From the NCBI RefSeq assembly GCF_031119335.1, contig NZ_JAVHXT010000015.1, forward strand, positions 1 through 64,000: a stretch of 64,000 nucleotides of DNA, given 5' to 3'. The translations under genes and the position numbers were made by a program. Position 1 is the stretch's first letter, and each line of letters begins with the position of its first letter. Below the pieces are notes generated by a model. It searched no databases. It was not told the DNA's origin and saw only the letters and a program-made list of their open reading frames with translations. This DNA is from Pedobacter sp. GTDB lineage: Bacteria; Bacteroidota; Bacteroidia; Sphingobacteriales; Sphingobacteriaceae. Below, in pieces: positions 1 to 9,432 of the stretch.

Positions 1-14
1 AATTTTATTAATTT

Positions 15-3000
15 ATGAAAAAACTTCTACAAAGTTTGTTCATTTTGCTATTCGTAGCCACAGCAGCTATAGCGCAAAATAGGACAATCACGGGGACAGT
101 TACTTCAAAAGAAGATGGTTTGCCTTTGCCGGGCGTAAGTGTTAAGGTAAAAGGAACTAATATTGGAGTGTCTACCGGTTCGACAGGTAGATTCTCTTTG
201 TCTGTTCCAGCGTCAGCGAAAGTACTAGAATTCAGTTCTATCGGCTTTGCTACTTCGGATGCCGCAATTGGAGCTAGTAATGTGGTGAATGCTTCACTTA
301 CTACTGATGCAAAAAGTTTATCAGAAGTGGTTGTTGTTGCGTACGGAACGCAAAAGAAAGAAGCTATTACTGGTTCCGTTTCATCTATTAGTGCAGCTGA
401 TCTAGAAAATAGACCTATTACTAACGTAACCGCAGCTTTACAAGGTGCTGCGCCAGGTATCACTGTGTTATCATCTAATGGTCAGCCAGGAGCATCTGCG
501 GGTGTAAGAATTAGAGGCTTCGGATCTTTCTCTGCATCTAGCAGTCCTTTATACGTATTAGATGGATCCGTTTACGATGGTAGTATTGGTGATATTAACT
601 CAAACGATATCGAAAGCGTGTCTGTGTTAAAAGATGCTTCTTCTTCAGCTTTATATGGTTCTAGGGGAGCAAATGGTGTGGTAATCATTACTACTAAGAA
701 AGGTAAGTCTGCTCAACCTCAATTGTCGGCGAACATTGTGCAAGGTTATTCGGAAAGGGGTATTCCTGAATACGATAGGGTAAACGCTTATGAGTATTAT
801 CCATTGGTATGGCAGGGTATTAAAAATAACTTAATGTATACTGCGTCTCCAGCTCTTTCAGAAGCAGCAGCTGCTACTAAGGCTTCTGCAGATGTTTACA
901 CTAACTTGGTTTATAATCCATTCAATGTGCCTGGTGCTCAATTAGTGGGTACAGATGGTAAGTTAAACCCTGCTGCAACATTATTGTATAATGATTTCGA
1001 TTGGTATGAGCCAATGACTAGAGCTGGTAAGCGTACAGATGCTAACGTGAGTTTATCTGGTCGTAATGACAAATCAGATTATTATGTGTCTTTAGGTTAT
1101 TTAAATGATCAGGGCTTCATTATTGGATCTGATTTTAAAAGATTTAATGCGAGAATGAACGTAAATGCTCAGATTAAGCCTTGGTTAAGATCTGGCTTAA
1201 ACTTATCGGGTGTATTTTCTAATGTAAACAACGCTAGTGATGCTGCTACTGGTAACGGAGCGAGTTTCGTAAACGTTTTTAGTTTTGCAAGAGGTATGGG
1301 ACCAATCTATCCAGTACGAGCTTTCGATGCCGCGGGTCAACCAATCTTCAATAATTTGACTAATGCACAATGGTATGATTATGGATTGCACCCAGGTGCA
1401 CTTACTCGTCCTCAAGGTGCTTCACCAGGTAGACATGTATTGTATGAAACCCTTTTGAACCAAAATATTTCTAGAAGAAATCAATTAGGTGCTAGATCTT
1501 TCGTAGAAGTGAAATTTTTGAAAGATTTTAAATTCACACCTTCAATTAGTATTGATATTAGGAATAACAATAACAATGTTTATTGGAATCCTACAGTGGG
1601 TGATGGACAAACGCAAAAAGGTTACAAGTCGCAAAATAACTCAACAATTACCAGTTATACTTTTAACCAAATCTTAACTTACGACAAGCAGATTCAAGAC
1701 CACACGTTTTCTGCTTTAGTAGGTCACGAGAATTATGACTATGGTTATAGGATTTTTAGTGCTAGCAGGACGCAATTGAATTTAGAGGGGAATACTGAGT
1801 TTGCAAACTTTGTAAATAACAATTCTTCTAGCGGTCAAGCGGACAATGATAGAATTGAGTCTTATTTCTCAAAATTTGCTTACAACTTTAAAGGTAAGTA
1901 TTTCTTTGATGCTTCACTAAGAACTGATGGCTCTTCTAGGTTTGCAAAAGATGCAAGATGGGGAACTTTCTATTCGTTAGGCGCTAGTTGGGCTGTTAAC
2001 AAAGATTTCTTCCAAGGTGTTAAATGGTTAGATGATTTAAGACTAAAAGCTTCTTATGGTGAAGTAGGTAATAACTTGTTAGATGGTTATTACTTAGATA
2101 GAGCATTCTATGAGTTGGGCTGGAATAGTGGTGTAGAGCCTGGTGCCTTATTAGCTAGTGCTGCCAACCCAGAACTTAAATGGGAGTCTCAAAATACACT
2201 GAACGTTGGTTTGAATTACTCATTATTTAAAAATAGGTTATTTGGTGAGGTCGAGTTCTTCAGAAAGAATGTAAATGACCTATTGTTTAGTGTTCCACAA
2301 CCAATTTCAGATCCTGTAACATCAATTAGACAGAACGTTGGTTCAATGTATAACCAAGGTTTTGAGGTTATGTTGGGAGGTGATATCGTAAGAACAGCTG
2401 ATTTTAAATGGACAGCGGTAACCAATGCTACGTTCCTTAAAAATAGAGTAACAAAATTGCCAGCTGAAACACCTCAAATCATTAGTGGTAACAAGAGACG
2501 AGAAGCGGGTTACGATTATTATCAGTTTTGGTTAAGACAATATGCAGGAGTTGATCCTTCAGATGGTTCAGCACTTTATGTGCCTGATTATACTACTACT
2601 ATTGCTGCATCTGCGAAAAGAACAATTAATGGTGTAGAGTACGTAACTGTACAGTCGAACGCTTTATTTGCTAGATCTGGTAGTGCAATTCCAGATATGA
2701 TTGGTTCGTTAAACAACACTTTTAGCTATAAAGATTTCTCATTATCTGTTTTATTGAACTATCAAATAGGTGGTAAATTTTATGATGGAAATTATGCAGG
2801 CTTAATGGGCGGTGCATCTTATGGCGGAGCATTACATAAAGATTTACAGAGCGCTTGGACACAGACAAATACTGGAAGCAGCATTCCTAGATATGATATT
2901 GGTAACACTAATAACATCAATGCCGCTTCTACACGTTGGTTAATAGATGGTTCTTATTTAGCTATACGTAACATCAATTTAGCGTATAACTTACCTAAGG

Positions 3001-3173
3001 CATGGTTGGGTAAAGTAGATGTAAAGAGCGCTAGATTGTTTGTAACTGGTGAAAATTTACATTTGTTCTCTAAGAGAAAAGGTTTGAACCCAACAGAGTC
3101 ATTTGATGGAAATAACTCTACGGTTTTCCCTCAAGCGAGAATTTTAAGTGTAGGTCTTAACGCATCATTTTAA
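15..3173 (+). CDS. SusC/RagA-family TonB-linked outer membrane receptor
   Basis: Outer-membrane beta-barrel that would import an oligosaccharide or other large nutrient with energy from TonB. The 1052-residue product has a signal peptide (about 1-20, ending AIAQ), a carboxypeptidase-like regulatory domain (about 22-100, GLPLPGVSVKVKGT), a TonB-box-like stretch LSEVVVVAYGTQKKE (about 102-116), a plug domain (about 116-230, with VRIRGFGS and SALYGSRGANGVVIITTKKG) and a barrel ending in an aromatic residue (NASF). It lacks an STN domain, so ECF/FecR signalling is not expected. The SusD-type partner follows after 25 bases. The start codon lies 15 bases from the window edge, so the promoter is not visible. 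Family call is firm; the substrate is unknown because no enzyme gene adjoins it here. Confidence 0.96.
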   Translation: MKKLLQSLFILLFVATAAIAQNRTITGTVTSKEDGLPLPGVSVKVKGTNIGVSTGSTGRFSLSVPASAKVLEFSSIGFATSDAAIGASNVVNASLTTDAKSLSEVVVVAYGTQKKEAITGSVSSISAADLENRPITNVTAALQGAAPGITVLSSNGQPGASAGVRIRGFGSFSASSSPLYVLDGSVYDGSIGDINSNDIESVSVLKDASSSALYGSRGANGVVIITTKKGKSAQPQLSANIVQGYSERGIPEYDRVNAYEYYPLVWQGIKNNLMYTASPALSEAAAATKASADVYTNLVYNPFNVPGAQLVGTDGKLNPAATLLYNDFDWYEPMTRAGKRTDANVSLSGRNDKSDYYVSLGYLNDQGFIIGSDFKRFNARMNVNAQIKPWLRSGLNLSGVFSNVNNASDAATGNGASFVNVFSFARGMGPIYPVRAFDAAGQPIFNNLTNAQWYDYGLHPGALTRPQGASPGRHVLYETLLNQNISRRNQLGARSFVEVKFLKDFKFTPSISIDIRNNNNNVYWNPTVGDGQTQKGYKSQNNSTITSYTFNQILTYDKQIQDHTFSALVGHENYDYGYRIFSASRTQLNLEGNTEFANFVNNNSSSGQADNDRIESYFSKFAYNFKGKYFFDASLRTDGSSRFAKDARWGTFYSLGASWAVNKDFFQGVKWLDDLRLKASYGEVGNNLLDGYYLDRAFYELGWNSGVEPGALLASAANPELKWESQNTLNVGLNYSLFKNRLFGEVEFFRKNVNDLLFSVPQPISDPVTSIRQNVGSMYNQGFEVMLGGDIVRTADFKWTAVTNATFLKNRVTKLPAETPQIISGNKRREAGYDYYQFWLRQYAGVDPSDGSALYVPDYTTTIAASAKRTINGVEYVTVQSNALFARSGSAIPDMIGSLNNTFSYKDFSLSVLLNYQIGGKFYDGNYAGLMGGASYGGALHKDLQSAWTQTNTGSSIPRYDIGNTNNINAASTRWLIDGSYLAIRNINLAYNLPKAWLGKVDVKSARLFVTGENLHLFSKRKGLNPTESFDGNNSTVFPQARILSVGLNASF

Positions 3174-3198
3174 TTTTTATATTTAAATATCAAGAGAT

Positions 3199-4707
3199 AT
3201 GAAAAAAATATTATACAGTGCTATGTTAGCTAGTTCTTTACTTGCAATGTCTGGTTGCAAGAAAGATTATCTACAAACAGCACCAACAGATCAGGTAGAT
3301 AACACCGCAATTTTTACTTCTACTGCGAATGCAAGTGTGGCATTAAATGGTATCTATAGATATATGTTTGAAAGAACAACTGCTACCAGCAGTAATGTGC
3401 AGGGTAAACCTGGGGTGGGCGGTATCTTACTGGGAATTGACCACATGGGCGAAGACTTGCATCAAGCTAATGCCACTTGGTTTACTTCAACGGGAGAAGG
3501 TAACTACTTAGCTCCCAGAACAGACAATGCCGGAAGTAACCAATATTACTACCGTACGTTTTTCCGTATGATAGGTAATGCAAACTATATCATTGCAAAC
3601 ATTGATGCTGCTGAAGGTACTCAAGCGGAAAGAAACCGAATTAAAGCCGAAGCGTTAACGCTTAGAGCATATTCTTATTCTTACTTAGTACAGTTTTATG
3701 GGACACGTTATGACGCTGCTGCAAAGCCAAACAATCAATTGGCTGTGCCATTGCCTTTATTGCCAACAGATTCTAGAATGCCTAGGGTAAGTGTAGAGAC
3801 GGTGTACACGCAAATTGTGAAAGATTTAGATGAAGCTATTGCATTAAATGTAACTGCAGTTCCTAATAAAACCCACATTAATGTATGGGTATCAAAAGGC
3901 TTAAGAGCTAGAGTTGCTTTAACAATGCAAGATTATCCTAACGCAATCAAATATGCAAAAGAAGTGGTAGATGGTAATGCTTATCCTCTAATGAGTCAAG
4001 CAGATTATCAAACAGGTTTCAACAATATTGCACTTTCTGAATATATGTGGGGTGCTAATCCTACAACTGAACAAGGTGATACTTTTGGATCATTTTATGC
4101 TCAAATTGCTTACAATGCAAATACTACCTATCAGCGTGGTACTCCAAAAAGGATCAACTCTGCACTATATAATTTGATTGGAGCTAATGATGTAAGAAAG
4201 AAAATGTGGGAACCTGCGCCAACTGCAGCTAATTTTCCGCTTCCAACTACAGCATTTGTTAGAACCCCTTACATGAGTAGAAAATTCTCTGTTAAAGCTG
4301 TTGGAGATCCATCTTTAGGCGATGTGCCTTGGATGAGAAGTGCAGAAATGCACCTAATTTTAGCTGAGGCGTATGCAAGAACAGGTGGTCAAGATGCTGC
4401 TGCTAGAACTGCATTATTCGCTTTAGTTAGTAAAAGAGATCTTACCGCGGTATTGTCTACTAATTCTGGACAAGCTTTGATTGATGAAATTATGGTTAAT
4501 CGTAGGGTAGAGCTTTGGGGCGAAGGATTTAGGTATTTGGATTTGAAGAGATTGCATTTGCCTTTAGATCGTAATGCAGTGCCTAACTATGTAGCAACGT
4601 CTGTTAATAACGTGATGTTTATACCGGCTGGCGATAATAGATTTTTATTCTTGATCCCTAGGTCTGAAATAGATAATAATCCTAATATTGGACCACAAAA
4701 CCCTTAG
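3199..4707 (+). CDS. SusD/RagB-family nutrient-binding lipoprotein
   Basis: Surface lipoprotein expected to sit as a lid on the SusC barrel encoded immediately upstream and to bind its substrate. The 502-residue product starts with a lipoprotein signal (LLAMSGC, lipidated Cys20, followed by KKD). It shows the SusD pattern: an N-terminal helical TPR-like region (NYIIANIDAAEG, KAEALTLRAYSYSYLVQFYG) and the C-terminal signature in which ELWGEGFRYLDLKRL is followed by FLFLIPRSEIDNNPNIGPQNP. Transcribed with the SusC gene and closed by the hairpin at 4739-4770. Substrate not predictable. Confidence 0.96.
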   Translation: MKKILYSAMLASSLLAMSGCKKDYLQTAPTDQVDNTAIFTSTANASVALNGIYRYMFERTTATSSNVQGKPGVGGILLGIDHMGEDLHQANATWFTSTGEGNYLAPRTDNAGSNQYYYRTFFRMIGNANYIIANIDAAEGTQAERNRIKAEALTLRAYSYSYLVQFYGTRYDAAAKPNNQLAVPLPLLPTDSRMPRVSVETVYTQIVKDLDEAIALNVTAVPNKTHINVWVSKGLRARVALTMQDYPNAIKYAKEVVDGNAYPLMSQADYQTGFNNIALSEYMWGANPTTEQGDTFGSFYAQIAYNANTTYQRGTPKRINSALYNLIGANDVRKKMWEPAPTAANFPLPTTAFVRTPYMSRKFSVKAVGDPSLGDVPWMRSAEMHLILAEAYARTGGQDAAARTALFALVSKRDLTAVLSTNSGQALIDEIMVNRRVELWGEGFRYLDLKRLHLPLDRNAVPNYVATSVNNVMFIPAGDNRFLFLIPRSEIDNNPNIGPQNP

Positions 4708-4738
4708 TATACTCGTATACTTCATAATTAAGAAAAAT

Positions 4739-4770
4739 CCCAATTGCTTTTTGCAATTGGGTTTTTTCTT
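4739..4770 (+). terminator. Rho-independent terminator of the first SusC/SusD operon
   Basis: Perfect 9-bp stem CCCAATTGC / GCAATTGGG with a TTTTT loop (4739-4761), followed by a T-rich tract TTTTTTCTT. It lies 31 bases after the SusD stop and before the next promoter region. Confidence 0.9.
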
Positions 4771-4830
4771 GACTAATTATTTAGTCTACACAGTCTTTAT
4801 ATAAACAAATAAAAAACGGTTTTTAGCCTA

Positions 4831-5547
4831 ATGAAGTTTATAAGTCTATTTTTATTACTATTCTTAAAAGCCGGATCGACAATGGCTCAGAATGTAATCG
4901 ATACCGCTGAAGCAAAATTGATTACAGAGTTTAACAACCGTATGTCTCCGCAAATCAGACTTTACAATGGACCATCTTATATTGGATTTGGAGGAAAATT
5001 GATAGGTAACCCCTACCTAGGTGATAAGATAGAGTTCGTAAAGGGAGAAGTTGATTATGATGGCTTTCATTTTTCTGATGTGCCTTTGATGTACGATATG
5101 GCACAGGAAATACTAGTGAGCATTCTGCCAAAAGGTTATGCAGAATTTAGTCTAATTACAAGCAGAGTGGCATCATTTAAGCTTCAGAATAAGAAGTTTG
5201 TAAACCTTAAACTAAGAAATGATAGTGGAGAGCCAGTAAATTTAGGTTTTTACGAGCAAACTTATAGTGGCACCATTCAAGTCTTGGTAAAACAAAAAAA
5301 GCAAGTAAAAGAGATAATAGATACATATGGCGCTAGAAAAGAATTTCCTTTGAAAACAGAATACTTTGTTTTAACTAAGGAAGGTCAACTTCATAAAATT
5401 AGCCGCGAAAGCTCATTCACTAAATTGTTCCCATCTAATAAATCTGAATTGAGAAAATATGCTAAACAAAATAATCTTAATTTCAAAAAAGACCCAGTTT
5501 CAACGCTCAATAATTTAAGCAAATTTTATGATAGTTTGTCTAATTAA
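4831..5547 (+). CDS. Exported protein of unknown function, first gene of a TonB-receptor operon
   Basis: 238 residues with a clear signal peptide (MKFISLFLLLFLKAGSTMAQ). The mature part looks like a compact mixed alpha/beta secreted or periplasmic protein; I recognise no catalytic motif. Its last 20 bases overlap the start of the downstream TonB-dependent receptor gene, so the two are probably translationally coupled. I recall similar small exported proteins near receptors in Bacteroidota, but can name no domain. Regions likely to be family-conserved are GEVDYDGFHFSDVPLMYD (about 71-88) and the C-terminal basic helix SELRKYAKQNNLNFKKD. Gene call firm, function unknown. Confidence 0.85.
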   Translation: MKFISLFLLLFLKAGSTMAQNVIDTAEAKLITEFNNRMSPQIRLYNGPSYIGFGGKLIGNPYLGDKIEFVKGEVDYDGFHFSDVPLMYDMAQEILVSILPKGYAEFSLITSRVASFKLQNKKFVNLKLRNDSGEPVNLGFYEQTYSGTIQVLVKQKKQVKEIIDTYGARKEFPLKTEYFVLTKEGQLHKISRESSFTKLFPSNKSELRKYAKQNNLNFKKDPVSTLNNLSKFYDSLSN

Positions 5548-8281
5548 CTTAAGGTTAAAGTATTGCGTTACAACATTGTTGGTTGCGCTTCCAATACTTC
5601 TATTCGCTCAAGATTTGACAAAGAAACTTAGCGTTAGTTTTAACGATACCCCAATAACTGTAGTTCTTAAAGAGTTAGAGAGTAAATCTGGCGTTAGAAT
5701 TTTTTATAGATCGGAAGATTTAAATGGTATAACTGTAACAAAAACTTTTCAAGACAACTCCATTTCACAAATTCTTGCAGCTGTATTGAACCAGTCTGAA
5801 ATTTACTATACGGAGTATGGTGGAGAGATATTTGTAACCAAAGATGTTAAAATTGAACCATACGCAGCTAATGTATTAGATTATACAAAAAATGATAACG
5901 ACGTTAGGTCTACTACAGAATCAACTGATGGCGCCAAGGTTTTTAATAAATTATATGAAGTGGGCTTACGCAACAGTTATGTTAAGAACGGTACTGCTAC
6001 AATTTTTGGTTATTTGATAGATGAAATTACTAAGGCTGTAGTTCCCAATGCAAGGATTTCCTCTGCGAACGGAAAAGTAGTTGTAAGTTCAAATAATGAA
6101 GGACTCTATTCGATAACTTTGCCACTTGGTTTGAATTATATTGATATCTCTGCGCATGAATATAAGACAGCAAGAAGACAGGTGATGCTTTACGCAGATG
6201 GACGGTTGAATATTGAAATTAGGCAAAATGTTGAGCTTCTGCGAGAAGTTAGAATTTTATCTCAAAGGGGATCTACGCTGAAGAATCTGGAGATGGGAGT
6301 AAATAAGCTTAGCATAGCAAATATTAAGCAGGTACCAGCGGTGTTTGGTGAACCAGATGTGTTAAGGGTAGTACTAACATTACCTGGGGTACAATCTGTT
6401 GGCGAGGCAAGTACTGGCTTTAATGTAAGGGGAGGATCAGCAGATCAAAATTTAGTTCTTTTAGATAATTCAACAATATATAATCCCTCACATTTTTTTG
6501 GCTTTTTCTCAGCTTTTAATCCAGATATAGTAAAAGAAGTGCAATTATACAAAAGCACTATCCCAGAGAAGTTTGGTGGACGTTTATCGTCGGTACTGGA
6601 AGTGCAAAACCGACAGGGAGATAAATCTAAATTGAAAGGTTCTGCCGGTATAGGGATGATCACAAGCCGCTTCAACATAGAAGCGCCGATAGATAGCGGC
6701 AATACATCGTTTATATTTGGAGGCAGGGCAACTTATTCTAACTGGCTTTTAGATTTGCTTCCAGATGAATATAAAAACAGTAAAGCGTCATTTTATGATT
6801 TCAATTTAGGCGTTAGCCATACTGTTAACAAGAACAATGAAATAAACTTAACCGCCTATCACAGTAAAGATAACTTTAAATTAAGTTCTGACACTAGTTA
6901 TAACTATAGCAATAGAAATGCTTCTTTGGAGTGGAAGAAGATATTTAGTGCTAAGCTAAATGGTGTTTTTAAAACAGCTGTTGATAATTATGAATACGAT
7001 ATAAAAAGTGACCAAAACCCGGTGAATGCCTATTCGTTGGATTTTAGTATTAATCAAGTAAATGTAAGGGGCGATTTTAAGTATGTTTTTAACGACTCAC
7101 ATATATTTAATTTTGGTCTTTCGTCTACACACTATAGTTTAGCACCTGGCACATTCCTGCCTTTAGGGGCCCAGTCTTTAGTGGCAACAGATATAGTGCA
7201 AAAGGAAAAGGCATTAGAAACAGCGATATTTTTTGGAGACGAATTTAAAGTTTCAGAAAAATTATCTTTAAACCTTGGTTTAAGGTATTCCGTTTTTAAT
7301 GCTCTTGGCCCTAGAAGAATGGCGTATTATGCCGATAATGTACCTAAAGCAGATGTTAATATAACGGATATTATAGATCATAAAAGTAATGAAATTATAA
7401 AAACTTATCACGCTCCGGAAATAAGGATATCAAGTAGATACATTATAACAAACGATTTGTCAGTTAAGGCTTCCTATAATACTTTAAGACAGTACATTCA
7501 CTTACTATCTAATACTACTGCAATATCTCCAACTGACGTTTGGAAATTAAGCGATCCGAACATTCGTCCACAAAAAGGATCACAAGTTTCTTTAGGGCTT
7601 TATAAAAACTTTGCGGCACAAACAATTGAAACGTCTGTAGAAGGCTATTATAAACGATTAGAAGATTTTCTTGACTATAAAAGTGGTGCCAATTTGGTGC
7701 TGAATCACAATATAGAACAGGATGTTATTAATACTAGGGGTAAAGCGTATGGAATAGAGTTTTTTGTTAAGAAGAACACTGGTAAACTAAATGGTTGGTT
7801 GAGCTACGCTTACTCACGTATTTTACTAAAAATGGATGATGTAAACGTAGGTCCATTAGTGAATAATGGAGAATATTATCCTGCAAATTATGATAAACCT
7901 CATTCATTTAATTTTACAGGAAATTATAAAATAAAGCAGCGTTATCATTTTTCTCTTAATTTTACTTATAGCACAGGAAGGCCAATTACATTGCCAGTGG
8001 CTAAGTATCAATATGGCGGAAGTGACAGGGTTTATTATTCAGACAGGAATGCTTATCGTATACCTGATTATTTAAGACTGGATGCATCATTTAATATTGA
8101 AGGTAACCATAAACTTAAACAATTGACACATAATTCGTGGACCTTTGGGGTGTATAATTTAACAGGAAGAAGAAATGTTTTTTCTACTTATTTTACACAA
8201 GAGGCCGGAGCAATTAATGGTTACAATCTATCAATATTTGCAACAGCAATTCCATTTGTTAATTATAATATCAGATTTTAA
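5528..8281 (+). CDS. TonB-dependent receptor with STN and carboxypeptidase-like regulatory domains
   Basis: 917-residue outer-membrane receptor. After a signal sequence (about 1-27, ending LLFAQ) comes an STN-type domain (about 30-105; LSVSFNDTPITVVLKELESK). A carboxypeptidase-regulatory-like domain follows (about 155-235; TATIFGYLIDEITKAVVPNA), then a plug (about 265-370; GFNVRGGSADQNLVLLDNST) and a barrel ending NIRF. STN domains usually contact an anti-sigma FecR protein, but no FecR or ECF sigma gene is visible nearby. The start overlaps the previous gene by 20 bases; no other ATG precedes the signal peptide. The DUF4249 lipoprotein gene begins one base after its stop. Such receptor/DUF4249 pairs are common in Bacteroidota; the ligand is unknown. 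Confidence 0.93.
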   Translation: MIVCLINLRLKYCVTTLLVALPILLFAQDLTKKLSVSFNDTPITVVLKELESKSGVRIFYRSEDLNGITVTKTFQDNSISQILAAVLNQSEIYYTEYGGEIFVTKDVKIEPYAANVLDYTKNDNDVRSTTESTDGAKVFNKLYEVGLRNSYVKNGTATIFGYLIDEITKAVVPNARISSANGKVVVSSNNEGLYSITLPLGLNYIDISAHEYKTARRQVMLYADGRLNIEIRQNVELLREVRILSQRGSTLKNLEMGVNKLSIANIKQVPAVFGEPDVLRVVLTLPGVQSVGEASTGFNVRGGSADQNLVLLDNSTIYNPSHFFGFFSAFNPDIVKEVQLYKSTIPEKFGGRLSSVLEVQNRQGDKSKLKGSAGIGMITSRFNIEAPIDSGNTSFIFGGRATYSNWLLDLLPDEYKNSKASFYDFNLGVSHTVNKNNEINLTAYHSKDNFKLSSDTSYNYSNRNASLEWKKIFSAKLNGVFKTAVDNYEYDIKSDQNPVNAYSLDFSINQVNVRGDFKYVFNDSHIFNFGLSSTHYSLAPGTFLPLGAQSLVATDIVQKEKALETAIFFGDEFKVSEKLSLNLGLRYSVFNALGPRRMAYYADNVPKADVNITDIIDHKSNEIIKTYHAPEIRISSRYIITNDLSVKASYNTLRQYIHLLSNTTAISPTDVWKLSDPNIRPQKGSQVSLGLYKNFAAQTIETSVEGYYKRLEDFLDYKSGANLVLNHNIEQDVINTRGKAYGIEFFVKKNTGKLNGWLSYAYSRILLKMDDVNVGPLVNNGEYYPANYDKPHSFNFTGNYKIKQRYHFSLNFTYSTGRPITLPVAKYQYGGSDRVYYSDRNAYRIPDYLRLDASFNIEGNHKLKQLTHNSWTFGVYNLTGRRNVFSTYFTQEAGAINGYNLSIFATAIPFVNYNIRF

Positions 8282-8282
8282 T

Positions 8283-9419
8283 ATGAAAATCTTTGTAAGA
8301 TACTTTTTCGTAATAATTCTACTATCAACTTTTGGGTGCAAAGAAAGATTTACGCCCGAGATTAAGGATACTAACAGTAAACTGTTAGTAGTGGAAGGAA
8401 TGATTAGCCTAGGAGCTGTGCGTACGCAAATTAAATTGAGTAGGACAGTACCAGTTGCTGAGAAAGGTAGCCTGGCTCCCGAAAATGGAGCCAAAATAAC
8501 TATTGAGAGTAACACAAATCAAGTATATCCCTTAGTTGAAAAAGGCATGGGCGACTACGAATCTGCTGTACTCAATTTAGATCCATCTAGAAAATATCGA
8601 TTAAGAATAATTTCTAAAGGTTCTGAATATTTGACAGACTTTTTGGAGGCTAGAGTTACACCGGAAATAGATGATGTTAGTTGGGAGGCTAAACCAGATG
8701 GAATTCAAGTGTATCTTAATACTAGAGATAACACTAACAATTCACGCTACTATAGATGGAATTTTGAAGAAACCTGGATTTTTTATGCAACATACAATTC
8801 AACAATTGTTTGGGAATCTGGTCGCATAAGATTGCGTGACAGAAGTACAGAAGATATTTACAAATGTTGGGCTACTGCTAACTCTACTAATATTGTCCTT
8901 GGCTCGTCTATTAAGCTCTCTAATGATGTTATAAATAAACAACCCATAACATTTATTCCACACAATTCGGAAAAGTTATCTGATAAATATAGTATTCTTA
9001 TCAAGCAATCTGTTCTAACTAGAGATGCATTCGACTTTTGGGAAAATTTGAGAAGAAATACCGAAAGTTTGGGAACTATATTCGATGCTTTACCATCGCA
9101 GTTGACAGGAAACCTAATAAATATTAAAAATCCTTCCGAACCAGTGTTAGGATTTATAAGTGTAGGTGAAGTTAAGAGCAAGAGAATTTTTATTTCAAAA
9201 GCTGAAATACCAGTTTGGAGAGTCGATTCTAAAGTAGAGTGCGCCCCCCCAGATACTATTCCATCAAATCAGGCTAGCATATTTTCTAATCCAAACTATG
9301 TGCCATTGGAAGAGATTTTTAGTCCGTTCGGAACTGTAATTGGTTATTCAAGTACAGCAAGAAAATGCGGTGATTGTACTACTAGAGGAACAAATAGAAG
9401 ACCAGCTTTTTGGCAATAA
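8283..9419 (+). CDS. DUF4249-type lipoprotein, partner of the TonB receptor
   Basis: 378 residues. The ATG at 8283 is chosen because it gives a clean lipoprotein signal (LLSTFGC, Cys19), although the frame is open further upstream into the receptor gene. DUF4249 family features: an N-terminal beta-rich region starting LLVVEGMIS and containing IKLSRTVPV, then the typical C-terminal CGDCTTRGTNRRPAFW, where a CxxC-type motif precedes the end. DUF4249 proteins are commonly encoded directly after carboxypeptidase-regulatory TonB receptors and may act as surface accessory or binding proteins; no member's biochemistry is known to me. The spacing of one base to the receptor gene indicates co-translation. 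Confidence 0.88.
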   Translation: MKIFVRYFFVIILLSTFGCKERFTPEIKDTNSKLLVVEGMISLGAVRTQIKLSRTVPVAEKGSLAPENGAKITIESNTNQVYPLVEKGMGDYESAVLNLDPSRKYRLRIISKGSEYLTDFLEARVTPEIDDVSWEAKPDGIQVYLNTRDNTNNSRYYRWNFEETWIFYATYNSTIVWESGRIRLRDRSTEDIYKCWATANSTNIVLGSSIKLSNDVINKQPITFIPHNSEKLSDKYSILIKQSVLTRDAFDFWENLRRNTESLGTIFDALPSQLTGNLINIKNPSEPVLGFISVGEVKSKRIFISKAEIPVWRVDSKVECAPPDTIPSNQASIFSNPNYVPLEEIFSPFGTVIGYSSTARKCGDCTTRGTNRRPAFWQ

Positions 9420-9432
9420 ATTTTCAAAAATA

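Noticed and set aside
5528..8281. ECF sigma/FecR-controlled receptor system
   Set aside because: The STN domain is present, but neither regulator gene is in the window.
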